This document shows, piece after piece, positions 35,508-46,200 of a stretch of DNA of 64,000 nt. Location of the stretch: positions 558,001 to 622,000 of the forward strand of contig CAWHZZ010000001.1 in the NCBI GenBank assembly GCA_963833965.1, given 5' to 3'. Position numbers and translations under genes: made by a program. Below the pieces are notes generated by a model. The model saw only the letters and a list, made by a program, of their open reading frames with translations. It was not told where the DNA came from and ran no database searches. The stretch is from CAJCIW01 sp963833965 (GTDB lineage Bacteria; Chlamydiota; Chlamydiia; Chlamydiales; Rhabdochlamydiaceae). Within the stretch, counting starts at the first letter, position 1. The number at the start of each line of letters is the position of its first letter.

Positions 35508-38074
35508 AAAATCCGGCATTTGTCGTGCTCGCTGTATTCTGCGCGCACCTTTTCAAGCTCTTCTTTGTCGACACGGCAAGGAGAAATGTCCCAAACGAGC
35601 TTGGCATAGTTATGGATGGATTCATCTGTCGAGAATTTCCCCATCGACGCAATATTGTGAAAGGCAAACGTCGCCCATTTCGAGGGATCGAGATAAAACT
35701 CTTCGACTTTCTTCTGCACTTCGTAATAATTTTGAAGATCGTTCAATACAAAGTAGCGATCCGGCTGACCGCCGAAGGGGCTTTCAAAGAGATTGTGGTA
35801 TAAACTGCTATTGACTTGGTGTTCCTCATCGTTTTCTGCAAAGGTGCGGTCTCTCAAGGAATCCACCGCTTGATGGATGGCCGGAGAATGCATGTAAATC
35901 TCCCAAGGATTGTATGCATGGGATGTGCGCAGCTTTGCATTCTCTTCCGCCGTTTTGCCAAAACCAAATGGCCACCATTTGTCTGTGACCTGTTGGTGGA
36001 TTTCGATATTCGCCCCATCTTCCGTGCCAATGGTAAGCGCGCCATTCATCGCGAGTTTCATGTTGCCCGTCCCGGAAGCTTCCATTCCTGCTGTTGAGAT
36101 CTGTTCCGACAGGTCTGCGGCGGGAATGATCAGTTCTGCGCGTGACACGTTATAGTTCTCGACGAACACGATATCTAACTTTTTATTAACGATTGGATCG
36201 TTGTTAATTTTTCGGGCGACACAACAGATGAGATGAATGATATTCTTGGCGATGTCGTAGCCGGGAGCCGCTTTGCCTGCAATCAAAATCATCCTCTTGA
36301 TCTTTCGAGCCTCCGGATTAGACTTAAGCTCAAAATAGAGCATGATGGCGTGAAGAATATTCATGAACTGCCGCTTATATTCGTGCATCCGCTTGACTTG
36401 GACATCGAAGAGGGCAGTCTCATCGAGCGTCGAATAATAGCCGATGATCTTTCCTTTACCGTCGCGAAGTGGATTTTTTTCCTGAATGTATGTGATGAGC
36501 GCGCGTTTATTTTCACGCTTGATCTCGAAAAATTCACGATGGCTCTCAGGATCTTCTGCAAACTTGGCAAGTTCTTGAATGCGCGGAAAATCAATGATCC
36601 ATTCTTTCCCGATCTTTCTGGAAATAAAATGCGCTAATTTTGGGTTGATGTGGAGCACCCAGCGGCGCTGTGTGACGCCATTGGTCACATTAACAAATTT
36701 ATCGGGGGTCATCTCGTAGAAGTCTTTAAAAATGTCGTGCTTGAGAATTTCCGTATGCAGGGCGGCGACACCATTAGTGCGATGCGATCCCAAAATCGCC
36801 AGATTGGCCATCCGCACTTGCCCGCCCTCGATCACAGACATTCTTCGAACGCGATCCTCATCGCCGGGAAATTTTTTGCGCACGGAATTGCAGAAATCTA
36901 AATTGAGCCGTTCGATAATGTGATATTGCCGTGGAAGCAGATAATTCAGCCGGTTCTGATTCCATTCTTCCAGCGACTCTCTCAAGACCGTATGATTGGT
37001 GTAATTGCAGCATGTTTTCACAACTTCCCATGCTTCATCCCATCCAAATTCGTGTTCGCGGATCAGAAGTCGCATCAGCTCAGCAATCGTCAAAGCTGGA
37101 TGAGTGTCATTGATATGGATGCGCACCTTATCGGCGAAATTGTTTAAATCAGCAAACGTGTGAAGGTGATGGCGGACAATGTCTTGCAGCGAAGCGGAGA
37201 CGAGCAGAAATTCCTGCTTGAGGCGGATTCTCTTTCCCGTCTCATGGTTGTCGTTCGGATAAAGCACGTCGGTGAGGGAGGTATTTTCCGCCGCTTGGTC
37301 CAGAAGTCCTGCATTGAAACGCTGCAATTGAAAGTTGCGCGGAGACTCTTTTGTCGTCCATAGGCGCAGCGTATTCACATTGAAATCGCCAGTTTCTTTA
37401 TAGCCAATGATCGGAAGGTCGTAGGCAAGGGCTCTGACTTCTTCGCAGTCGGTGATGTCCAAGACCTCGACCCCTTTTTTGTTGAAGGCGGGCGTGGTCC
37501 TGCCTGCATATTTGACCGTTGCCGCATGTGCATCGCGCCGGTATTCCCAAGGGTTCTCATGCAGGAGCCAGTTCTCAGGGCGTTCAACCTGCATTCCATC
37601 CCAAATTTCCTGGTCGAATATCCCATACTGATAGCGAAGCCCATATGCGATTGTGGGGTATTGCTGCGTCGATAACGAATCGAGTAGGCAAGCAGCTAGT
37701 CTTCCTAAGCCCCCATTGCCAAGTCCTGGATCTGGCTCGTAATGCTGCTCCTGTTCGAAATTGCGGCTGAGCATTTTCATCACATGCTTGACGAGCTCCG
37801 TCGCGTGAATATTCGTAACGTTATTTCCAAAGAAACGGCCGGGCATGTATTCCATGCACAGGTAATAGAGCATCCTCGCCTGTTTCTTTCGAAAAGTGTG
37901 CATGCAGGCGGTCCAGTTGATCATCACCTCTTCGCGTATCGTCAACGCAAAAGCGCGATAAAACTCTTCAGAATTCGCTTCGTCGACTGTCACCCCCATC
38001 ATCGTGATGAGATAATGCTTGATCTTGCGCGCTAAACTTTCCGCTTGAGCTTCGATTTTTGTTTCTATGGGCAT
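35504..38074 (-). CDS. glgP: Glycogen/maltodextrin phosphorylase
   Basis: The 856-residue PLP enzyme releases glucose-1-phosphate from alpha-glucans. PDPGLGNGGLGRLAACLLDS and the PLP-lysine segment EASGTGNMKLAMNGALTIGT are intact, and the length fits the family. It supports glycogen metabolism, which chlamydiae keep. It is divergent from sthA, with 55 nt between the starts. Confidence 0.95.
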   Translation of the reverse strand: MPIETKIEAQAESLARKIKHYLITMMGVTVDEANSEEFYRAFALTIREEVMINWTACMHTFRKKQARMLYYLCMEYMPGRFFGNNVTNIHATELVKHVMKMLSRNFEQEQHYEPDPGLGNGGLGRLAACLLDSLSTQQYPTIAYGLRYQYGIFDQEIWDGMQVERPENWLLHENPWEYRRDAHAATVKYAGRTTPAFNKKGVEVLDITDCEEVRALAYDLPIIGYKETGDFNVNTLRLWTTKESPRNFQLQRFNAGLLDQAAENTSLTDVLYPNDNHETGKRIRLKQEFLLVSASLQDIVRHHLHTFADLNNFADKVRIHINDTHPALTIAELMRLLIREHEFGWDEAWEVVKTCCNYTNHTVLRESLEEWNQNRLNYLLPRQYHIIERLNLDFCNSVRKKFPGDEDRVRRMSVIEGGQVRMANLAILGSHRTNGVAALHTEILKHDIFKDFYEMTPDKFVNVTNGVTQRRWVLHINPKLAHFISRKIGKEWIIDFPRIQELAKFAEDPESHREFFEIKRENKRALITYIQEKNPLRDGKGKIIGYYSTLDETALFDVQVKRMHEYKRQFMNILHAIMLYFELKSNPEARKIKRMILIAGKAAPGYDIAKNIIHLICCVARKINNDPIVNKKLDIVFVENYNVSRAELIIPAADLSEQISTAGMEASGTGNMKLAMNGALTIGTEDGANIEIHQQVTDKWWPFGFGKTAEENAKLRTSHAYNPWEIYMHSPAIHQAVDSLRDRTFAENDEEHQVNSSLYHNLFESPFGGQPDRYFVLNDLQNYYEVQKKVEEFYLDPSKWATFAFHNIASMGKFSTDESIHNYAKLVWDISPCRVDKEELEKVRAEYSEHDKCRIF

Positions 38075-38129
38075 TGCATTCTTATTTTTTTTATGAGATT
38101 ACCTATATTTAACAGATGGGATTTATATT

Positions 38130-39536
38130 GTGCAGAAATTTCAACTCATTGTGATTGGAACAGGGCCAGCAGGAGAAAAAGCGGCCGTCAAGGCTGCCTA
38201 TTTCGGGCACAAGGTCGCCATTGTCGAACGAGAGGCCTCTTACGGCGGGGCGGAGGTCGTGACGGGGACGCTTCCTTCAAAAACATTGAAGGAGACGGCG
38301 CTTTTTTTGTCGGGAAAATATGAAAAAGGTCTCTACGGCATCGAAAGAGGCCTCGAGCATGAAGCTTCCGTGGAAGATTTCATGTACCGCAAGAATTTTG
38401 TCAGCGCATCAGCTGCCCAAGAGATCTACGAAAACCTCATTCGCCATGGTGTCTCGATCTTTCACGGCACAGCTAGCTTTGAAGACGATCATACAATCAA
38501 AATCAATGGAGAAAAAGAAGAGCTAATCCACGGGGAGTACATCATCATCGCCACAGGATCCTATCCCCACCACCCTTCCTCAATCCCCTTTGACGGCAAA
38601 CGGATCCACGATTCCGACACCATTCTTCTCATTGAACGTTTTCCCTCGTCCCTCTGCATCGTCGGCGCAGGCGTGATCGGCTGCGAATACGCGACGATTT
38701 TTGCGACGATGGGCACCAAAGTTTATCTCGTCAACGACAAGGAGCATATCCTCCCCTTCGTCGATCACGAAATCTCCACCGACCTCGTCAATCAGATGCA
38801 GTCCGCCAACGTGGAAATCCTCTTCAATAAGACCATCGAAGAGATCAAGCCTGCCACTTCGGAAAAAGAGATGATCTCCGTGCGTTTAAAAAGCGGAGAA
38901 AAGCTTTCCGTCGACATGTTTCTATTCGCCGCGGGAAGGAGCGGAAATACCAAAGATCTGCACTGCGAAAAAGTGGGAGTCCGCCTCGGCACGAGAGAAC
39001 AGGTGTTCGTCGACGCCGAATACCGAACGAATATCCCCAACATTTATGCTGTGGGCGATGTGATCGGATTCCCGGCGCTTGCCAGCACGAGCATGGACCA
39101 AGGCAGGGTCGCCGTCGCGCACATCTTTAAAACGCAGGACCTCGAGCATCTCCCCTCCCACTTTCCCTATGGGATCTACACCGTCCCCGAAGTCTCCATG
39201 GTTGGCATCACCGAAGAGGAGGCAATCAAGCGCAATTTGAACTATTGCGTCGGAAGGGCCCGCTACAGCGACATGCCCCGCGGCAAGATCATCGGCGCCA
39301 AATCGGGGTTTTTAAAGCTCATTTTTTCACGTGACGAGCTGCGCATCCTTGGGGTACATGTGATCGGCCACCTCGCCACCGAGCTCATCCACTATGGGGT
39401 GATGCTCGTCGAAGAGAAGAAAAACCTCAACGACCTCATCGGCCAAGTCTTCAACTTCCCCACCCTGCACGAACTCTACAAGTACGCCGGCTACGACGGC
39501 CTGAGCAACTACACCGGCCACAAAGTTAAGCCTTAA
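38130..39536 (+). CDS. sthA: Soluble pyridine nucleotide transhydrogenase-like flavoprotein
   Basis: The 468-residue protein starts at GTG 38130 with VQKFQLIVIGTGPAGEKAA (FAD loop). It has the NAD(P) loop VGAGVIGCEYA and YAVGDVIGFPALASTSMDQG. The usual redox-active CxxxxC is absent: the site reads GGAEVVTGTLPSK. This separates it from dihydrolipoamide dehydrogenase and fits the Si-specific transhydrogenase SthA, whose C-terminal FNFPTLHELYKYAGYDGL pattern is also seen. It would balance NADPH and NADH. Confidence 0.85.
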   Translation: MQKFQLIVIGTGPAGEKAAVKAAYFGHKVAIVEREASYGGAEVVTGTLPSKTLKETALFLSGKYEKGLYGIERGLEHEASVEDFMYRKNFVSASAAQEIYENLIRHGVSIFHGTASFEDDHTIKINGEKEELIHGEYIIIATGSYPHHPSSIPFDGKRIHDSDTILLIERFPSSLCIVGAGVIGCEYATIFATMGTKVYLVNDKEHILPFVDHEISTDLVNQMQSANVEILFNKTIEEIKPATSEKEMISVRLKSGEKLSVDMFLFAAGRSGNTKDLHCEKVGVRLGTREQVFVDAEYRTNIPNIYAVGDVIGFPALASTSMDQGRVAVAHIFKTQDLEHLPSHFPYGIYTVPEVSMVGITEEEAIKRNLNYCVGRARYSDMPRGKIIGAKSGFLKLIFSRDELRILGVHVIGHLATELIHYGVMLVEEKKNLNDLIGQVFNFPTLHELYKYAGYDGLSNYTGHKVKP

Positions 39537-39619
39537 CTCTTTTGCAACGAAATGGTATGTTTTTGCCCTTTATTAAGGAGAAAATCAGAATATGCTTATC
39601 ACGGAATTTTTAACATTCC

Positions 39620-40300
39620 TCAAAAGGCGTAACCCAAGCCGCCACCCCATATCCAACCACTGACGCGCGCATCATGGTTAGTGACGCGTTTTTTGTGGTC
39701 GAGGTCGACATCGATGAGGTAATAATCGGAAAAAACGTTAATTAAAAATGCTTTTTTTATTGTAAAAAGCAAACCGCTTTTAAAGGCTCCTCCTACTCCC
39801 CACCCATTATTTTCATGGGCCAAGTGCTTCGAATGCGCGCTGGTGTGAAGATACTCTGCCAGCACTCCTGCGCCGAGATAAAATCTCACAGGATAGGGAG
39901 GGGTAAAGTATTTCAACCCTGCGCTTAAGGGAACAAGGGTCAGATGCGTGCGATCTCCTTCTTTATGTTTCAAATGGCATGAGGCAGAGCCGCTTGTAGA
40001 ATCGAATTTAATTTCCGTTTTTCCACTGCGATGAAAATAATCGACCTCGCTCCAAAGATAGATGCACTTCCACGCTTGCATATTGAACTCGATCCCATAT
40101 AATGCCCCTCCAGAGTAAACATCTCGAAAGCGGTCATTCGTGGGGTAAAAGTATCCCACTTTTCCTTCTAACATGTATTCGCGTGAAGCCTTCTGCGCGC
40201 TTGCTGGACTGACGGGTGCAGATGCCAGAGTATCTTCACTTTGAGCCATGCAAATCGCGGAACAAAATAGAAAAGGGAATATAAGAGAGAAAATCTTCAT
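39620..40300 (-). CDS. Outer-membrane beta-barrel protein
   Basis: The 226-residue protein has a signal peptide (FSLIFPFLFCSAICMAQ), a short linker, then amphipathic strands (MLEGKVGYFYPT, YGIEFNMQAWKCIYLWSEVDYF, VRFYLGAGVLAEYL). The C terminus WIWGGGLGYAF carries the terminal Phe recognised by the BAM machinery. It is probably an eight-stranded OmpA/OmpW-like barrel. It lies 10 nt after the beta-propeller gene and is co-transcribed with it. Confidence 0.75.
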   Translation of the reverse strand: MKIFSLIFPFLFCSAICMAQSEDTLASAPVSPASAQKASREYMLEGKVGYFYPTNDRFRDVYSGGALYGIEFNMQAWKCIYLWSEVDYFHRSGKTEIKFDSTSGSASCHLKHKEGDRTHLTLVPLSAGLKYFTPPYPVRFYLGAGVLAEYLHTSAHSKHLAHENNGWGVGGAFKSGLLFTIKKAFLINVFSDYYLIDVDLDHKKRVTNHDARVSGWIWGGGLGYAF

Positions 40301-40310
40301 TTTGACATTC

Positions 40311-41633
40311 CTAATTTGTTTTAAGTGTGACGGTTCCTACTAAGGATTGAGTCCCTGAAGTAGATGCATAAACAGAGTACACATACGTTTTGTCAGGCTT
40401 TAAGTTATGGTCCTCAAAAGAAGTATGCGATCCAGATACGGTGGCAATTAGTTTGCCATTGCGATAAATCAAAAAGCTACTAGGGGTTGCCGCGCCAGAA
40501 GACGTCCAGCAAAGCTGGCTAAAGAGTTCTGTTTGCCAAATATCTCGATTCTTTCCAATTCTTCCCTTCAATGAGCCAGAAAAACCAGAAGAACAAAGGG
40601 GGGCCATTGCCACGACGAAATTATTGGTCTGGTTTGTCGGAACGCTAGTGATTGAAAAATTGGATGTGTTAATGACAGCAACGTTGCTTCCCGTATAATT
40701 ATTTGCTACATACACAGCGCTTCCATCGGGAGTGATGGCAATTCCTGTAGGCGAGTTGAAGAAGGGACTTGAAAGTTGATCAACTACGGTATTCGAAGAT
40801 ATTTGAATGACGTCAACAACGTTTGCCGAAGCGTCTGCGACATAAGCAAACGTCCCCGTCAGATCGATTGTCACGCCTATTGGGCTGACAAAGGGAAGAA
40901 ACACACCTGTCGACACCGGGTTAATGGCAAGAGTCGTGGTATTAATCTGATCAACAAGAGAAAGAAAATTGTCTGTAAAATAGAGAAATTGTCCGTCAGG
41001 AGTGATCGCAAGTTGAGATTGGTCATGGGATACTCCTGGGAGCGACGCGGTTTGCAATACATTGCCATTTGTAGCGTCGATTACCAATAGTTCAGGTGAA
41101 AAAGTGTTTAGATTCTCGCCAGCCACAAAAAGTTTTGTTCCATCCGGGCTCACTACCAAAGCCGAAGGTTGAAAATTGTTACCCGTGCCAAACAGAACAC
41201 TGACAGCATTTGTCTGAGTATTTATTTGTGATATAAACCCTGGTTGGTCAGCGAACTCTGGATTCCAAGCATATGCAAATTTTCCATTGGGTGAGATGAG
41301 AATACCAACATAACCTGATTGGGAGTCAATGTTGGAAGATGCAAACGTACTCGTGTTAACGACAAAAATTCCATTGAAATCATCTACGACATAAGCTTGC
41401 GATCCGTCAGGGGTAATCGCAATCCCCGTTATGTCAAACCACTGTGGATTATTTACCGTGTTGACTTGCATTTGCGTATTCGTATCGATAACTGCAACTC
41501 CAGTAACGTTGTCTCCTGTCCCGCCTCCTACCCATGCCTGGTCGCAAACCGCAGCAAGCTTTCCGATCGGAAAACAAAATGCGAAAGAGAGTACCAGCGC
41601 TTTCATCCATCCGTGCTTAATCGAATTCTTCAT
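40311..41633 (-). CDS. Secreted YVTN-type beta-propeller with C-terminal Fn3-like domain
   Basis: The 440-residue protein has a signal peptide (MKALVLSFAFCFPIGKLAAV) and seven or so blades marked by ITPDGSQAYVVD, ISPNGKFAYAWN, VSPDGTKLFVAG, ITPDGQFLYFTD and ITPDGSAVYVAN. A C-terminal fibronectin-like segment contains FLIYRNGKLIATVSGSHTSF. It is probably a surface or periplasmic binding protein. ATG 41633 is chosen since it gives a clean signal peptide; ATG 41681 and TTG 41699 are longer options. A decayed relative lies at 61575-62012. Confidence 0.75.
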   Translation of the reverse strand: MKNSIKHGWMKALVLSFAFCFPIGKLAAVCDQAWVGGGTGDNVTGVAVIDTNTQMQVNTVNNPQWFDITGIAITPDGSQAYVVDDFNGIFVVNTSTFASSNIDSQSGYVGILISPNGKFAYAWNPEFADQPGFISQINTQTNAVSVLFGTGNNFQPSALVVSPDGTKLFVAGENLNTFSPELLVIDATNGNVLQTASLPGVSHDQSQLAITPDGQFLYFTDNFLSLVDQINTTTLAINPVSTGVFLPFVSPIGVTIDLTGTFAYVADASANVVDVIQISSNTVVDQLSSPFFNSPTGIAITPDGSAVYVANNYTGSNVAVINTSNFSITSVPTNQTNNFVVAMAPLCSSGFSGSLKGRIGKNRDIWQTELFSQLCWTSSGAATPSSFLIYRNGKLIATVSGSHTSFEDHNLKPDKTYVYSVYASTSGTQSLVGTVTLKTN

Positions 41634-41822
41634 AGTCGAACCACCAAATGCTTGTAACGTTCCGAAAAAAAACGTTACCATAAAATTGGTTGATGTCAAC
41701 GTAAAATTTTTAAGAAGAAAATAAATTGCGGGCTCCAGCTTCGCATTATTTTTTTAATGCATTCTTCTTGTTTTTTCGGACTTTTTTGTTATGATTGCTA
41801 AAACAACCAAAGCTGTCCGTGG
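41634..41822. other. AT-rich intergenic stretch upstream of the beta-propeller gene
   Basis: This is the upstream region of the minus-strand propeller gene. It contains short direct and inverted AACGTT motifs near 41657 and 41671. No gene is supported. Confidence 0.35.
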
Positions 41823-41997
41823 AAATACACAGAGAGATTAGAAAATCGGTCAACGGCAATGCTGGCGCTTTAGATTTGCAGCCGGCCAAGCCATTGGCTA
41901 AGCAGGGCTTGTGCAACCACAAGCTCGATGCGGCCAGCTGCAAAGATGAAGATGCCGGCGAAGCCAGTGATCGGTTTTGGAATCACGAGGTGTATAA
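41823..41997. repeat. Imperfect palindromic element directly before carA
   Basis: Left arm (41823-41888) and right arm (41936-41997) align as imperfect inverted repeats from TACAC/GTGTA at the ends inward, including TTTGCAGC/GCTGCAAA. An inner perfect stem is GCTTGTG-CAAC-CACAAGC. The right end overlaps the ribosome-binding region of carA, so it forms the carA leader. The short frame across it ending at 42001 has no support as a gene. Confidence 0.6.
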
Positions 41998-43041
41998 TTG
42001 ATTCCTGCTAGGCTCGTCCTACAAAATGGTGAAGTTTACGAAGGCGCATCCCCGGAGTGGTGCAAAGAGGATATGTTTGGCGAGGTTGTTTTCACGACTG
42101 GCATGACCGGCTACGTCGAGTCGCTCACCGACCCTTCTTATTCCGGCCAAATTCTCACTTTCACTTTTCCCTTGATCGGCAACTATGGCTTCCCCGAAAA
42201 GAAATTCTGGGAGTCGGAAAAGGCTCATCTGCGCGGTGTCGTCATGAGCGAAATCTGCCCCTTTTACAGCCATCATCAAGCGGTGAGTTCCCTGGAAGAA
42301 TGGCTGAAAGAGCAGCGGGTACCTTACATTTGCCAGGTCGACACGCGTGCATTGACAAAGTCGCTTCGGACACAAGGGGTCGCCCTTGGCGCCATTGTCG
42401 TCGGAGAGAAGAACCCCAATAGCTTTCCCGATCCCAATCAAACCCATCTCGTCGCAGGCGCCTGCACCAAAAGCGTAAGGGAATACGGGAAGGGAAAAAA
42501 AAAGATCATCGCCGTCGATTGCGGGATGAAGGAAAATATCATTCGCTCGCTTTTAAAATATCCATTGATGATTAAGCGCGTGCCGTTCGATTATGATTAC
42601 TCCGAAGAGGAGTTCGATGGCATTTTTATTTCCAACGGCCCAGGAGATCCGATCGTGTGCAAAGAAACTGTCACCGTGCTGCAAAAGGCGCTGAAAAGAA
42701 AAAAGCCTATGTTCGGCATCTGCCTGGGGGCGCAACTACTGGCTTTGAGCATCGGCGCAAAAACATATAAATTGCCCTATGGGCACCGCGGGCAAAACCA
42801 ACCTTGCGAATTTCTTGAGACCGGGCGCTGTTTTTTAACCTCGCAGAACCACGGGTATGCGATCGATGAAAAGACATTGCCAAAGGGATGGGAAGTGACG
42901 TTCCGCAACCTCAACGATTCTTCGGTAGAGGGAATCGCGCATAAGACGCACCCGTTTTTTGCGGTGCAATTCCACCCAGAGGCATCGCCCGGCCCGGTGG
43001 ACAACTTGTGGCTCTTTGAGAAATTTTACAAACTCCTATGA
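41998..43041 (+). CDS. carA: Carbamoyl-phosphate synthase, small (glutaminase) chain
   Basis: The 347-residue amidotransferase supplies ammonia to CarB. It begins IPARLVLQNGEVYEGASPEW. The nucleophile Cys is in FGICLGAQ, and the His-Glu pair in VQFHPEASPGP. The start is TTG 41998 with GAGG upstream; a TAA triplet directly before it excludes a longer frame. This is the first gene of the pyrimidine operon. Confidence 0.95.
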   Translation: MIPARLVLQNGEVYEGASPEWCKEDMFGEVVFTTGMTGYVESLTDPSYSGQILTFTFPLIGNYGFPEKKFWESEKAHLRGVVMSEICPFYSHHQAVSSLEEWLKEQRVPYICQVDTRALTKSLRTQGVALGAIVVGEKNPNSFPDPNQTHLVAGACTKSVREYGKGKKKIIAVDCGMKENIIRSLLKYPLMIKRVPFDYDYSEEEFDGIFISNGPGDPIVCKETVTVLQKALKRKKPMFGICLGAQLLALSIGAKTYKLPYGHRGQNQPCEFLETGRCFLTSQNHGYAIDEKTLPKGWEVTFRNLNDSSVEGIAHKTHPFFAVQFHPEASPGPVDNLWLFEKFYKLL

Positions 43042-43044
43042 ACC

Positions 43045-43195
43045 TATCCCAAAATTGGAAAAACATGCCTTTTGAGTCTTTTTCCACATCTTCTAATGCC
43101 GCTTCTTGGCCTATTTATCCAAGTATGTCCTTCGAAGCGGCATTAAAATCTGTGAAAAAATCCTTCAAAAATCAAATTTTTCGAATTTCGGGATA
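43045..43195. mobile_element. Palindromic element, family 3, solo copy between carA and carB
   Basis: TATCCCAAAATTGGAAAAA and TTTTTCGAATTTCGGGATA form inverted ends. Internal arms include TTTTTCCACATCTTCTAA and its counterpart. The family is shared with 56833-57252, where the same centre is split by another insertion. It replaces the usual carA-carB spacer and leaves carB without a visible Shine-Dalgarno. Confidence 0.8.
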
Positions 43196-43200
43196 AGTTC

Positions 43201-46200
43201 GTGAAAAAGCGCTTCCAAGGCAATAAAATTTTGATTCTCGGTTCCGGCGGACTTCGGATTGGGCAGGCCGGCGAGTTCGACTATTCCGGGACACAGGCGA
43301 TCAAAGCGATCAAAGAAGAAAAAATCCGCACCGTCCTCATCAACCCCAACATCGCCACGGTTCAAACCGATGCAGCAAGCGCAGATGAAGTCTATCTCTG
43401 TCCCTTAAGTGTCGAGATTGTGTCCAAGATCATCGAAAAAGAGAGGCCGGACGGCATTCTGCTCGGCTTTGGGGGTCAGACGGCTTTGAACCTAGGATTG
43501 AAACTCGATGAGACGGGCATTTTTAAAAAATTCAACGTCTCTGTCCTGGGAACGCCGGTTTCCGCAATTCGACTCACCGAAGACCGAGACCTTTTCAAAA
43601 AAAGCCTTTCCTCAATCGGCATCAAATCTCCAAAAAGCATCGCCGTTTCCACTGTCAAAGAAGCTCTTGCCGCTGCGAAAAAGATCGGCTATCCCGTCAT
43701 GATGCGCTCTGGTTTTTCCTTGGGCGGGCTCGGATCGGGAAAAATCAAAAACGCCGAAGAGATGCAACTGCGTGCTGGTGAAGCGTTGAGCGGCGCTCCG
43801 CAAATCTTGATCGAAGAATACCTGTTGGGATGGAAAGAGCTCGAATACGAGATCGTTCGAGATGCATTTGATAATGCTGTGACTGTTTGCAACATGGAAA
43901 ACCTCGATCCGATGGGAATCCACACTGGAGAGAGCATCGTGGTCGCTCCCTCGCAGACGCTGACCAATGCCGAGTACCACGGCTTAAGAGAAATCGCCCT
44001 TCGCGCCGCCCGCCATTTTGGGATCGTCGGGGAATGCAACATTCAATACGCCTTAAATCCGAAAAACGGAGACTATCGCGTCATTGAAATGAATGCCCGC
44101 CTCTCCCGCTCTTCTGCGCTTGCATCGAAGGCGACGGGCTATCCGCTCGCGTTCGTCGCCGCCAAGCTCGCTCTGGGATTCTCTCTTGCAGAAATCAAAA
44201 ATGCCGTCACGAAAAAGACCGTTGCTTTTTTCGAACCTGCGCTCGATTATGTCGTCGTCAAAATCCCCCGCTGGGATATCCATAAGTTCCGCTCCGCGGA
44301 CAGACGCATCGGCACCGAAATGAAAAGCGTCGGCGAAGTGATGGCGATCGGAAGGTCGTTCCCTGAGGCGATCCAGAAAGCCGCGAGGATGCTCAACCTC
44401 GGTGCGTCGGGACTGACAGATTACCCTCATCCCATCGACGACGTCGAAGAAGAGATCTCGCATGCGACAGACCGCCGCCTATTCGCACTTTACCAATTTT
44501 TCAAAGAGGGAGGCTCGATAGAAGAGGCCCACCGCCGCAGCCAAATCGACCGCTGGTTTTTGAATCATCTCGAAAAGATTGCGAAATGGGAGAAAAAATT
44601 AAAAAACTCTTCCCTCGATGCCGCCACAATGAAAGAGAGCAAAAAATTAGGTTTTTCCGATAAGGCGATTGGCAAAGTTAAAAGGATTGAACCCCGTAAG
44701 GTGCGCGTATTGAGGATCAAACACGGCATCGTCCCCTTTGTGAAGCAAATCGACACCTTAGCCGGCGAATTCGATGCGAAGACTAACTACCTTTATTTGA
44801 CTTATCATGGACAGGCCCATGATGTCGAGCCGTCAAGCCGCTCTCCCGTGATTGTTCTCGGCTCTGGCCCCTATTGCATCGGCTCTTCCGTGGAATTCGA
44901 TTGGTGTGCCGTCAACACTTGCCGCACTTTGCGCAAACTCAGAGAAGAGACGATCATCATCAATTCCAACCCGGAAACCGTTTCAACGGACTATGATGAA
45001 TCTGATCGCCTCTATTTTGAAGAATTGACACTGGAGCGCGTCCAAGACATCGCTGATTATGAAAAAACAAAAGGAATCGTTGTCTCTGTCGGCGGGCAGA
45101 TCGCGAACAACCTTGCACTTCCTTTACACCAATACGGTTATCCCCTTCTCGGCACGTCGGCCTCTTCGATAGATATGGCGGAGAATCGACAAAAATTCTC
45201 CTCGTTGTTGACAAAGCTTAGCGTCGATCAGCCCGCTTGGCAGACAGTAACGAGTTTACAGAAAGCGAAAAAATTTGCTGAAAAAAAAGGGTATCCGCTT
45301 TTGATTCGCCCCTCTTATGTCCTTTCTGGGGCCGCGATGAATATCGTCTCTTCGAACGAAGAACTCGAGCGCTTCTTGGCCGAGGCGACGCGGATCTCTC
45401 CCGACCACCCCGTCGTCATGTCGCAATTCATCACCGATGCCAAAGAGCTTGAGATCGACGGCGTGGCCAAAGAGGGGAAAATCGTCATTGAGGCGATCAC
45501 GGAACATGTGGAAAATGCAGGAGTGCATTCGGGAGACGCCACCGTCGTTCTGCCCCCGCAGCGCCTCTATTTAGAAACGATCCGCCGCACAAAGAAAATC
45601 ACGCGAGAGATCGTCAAAGCGCTGCAGATCACCGGTCCCTTCAACATCCAGTTCATCGCCAAGAACAATGCCATTCAAGTCATCGAGTGCAACGTCCGCT
45701 CTTCCCGCTCTTTTCCCTTCGTCAGCAAAGTGACCGACCACAATTTCATCGAGATCGCCACCCGTGTCATGCTCGGGCAATTTTCCCCAGCGCCATATGA
45801 GACCCTTGAGCTCGATTACGTGGGCGTCAAGACACCCCAATTTTCTTATCACCGCTTGAAAGGCGCAAATCCCGTCGCCCATGTCGAAATGGCTTCTACC
45901 GGAGAGGTCGCTTGTCTTGGCCATGATCTTCTCGAGGCCTTTTTCCTATCTTGGCTGGCGACAGAACAGTCGATCCGCCGCAAGAGGATCTTGGTCAGCA
46001 TCGGCGGAGATATGAAAATCAAGCTCCTCGAACAGCTGCAAAAACTCGAAGCCCAAGGCTGGGATATTTACGCCACCGAAGGGACAAATGACTTTTTGTG
46101 CCAGCATGGGATCGCCTCGCGCTGCATTTACAAGGCCAGCGAAAAGATCGAACCGAATGTGACCACCCTCATTTCAAATCATCAGATCGACCTCATCGTC

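Noticed and set aside
41795..42001. 68-residue frame before carA
   Set aside because: It runs through an imperfect palindrome and has no motif. Its overlap with the carA start is coincidental.
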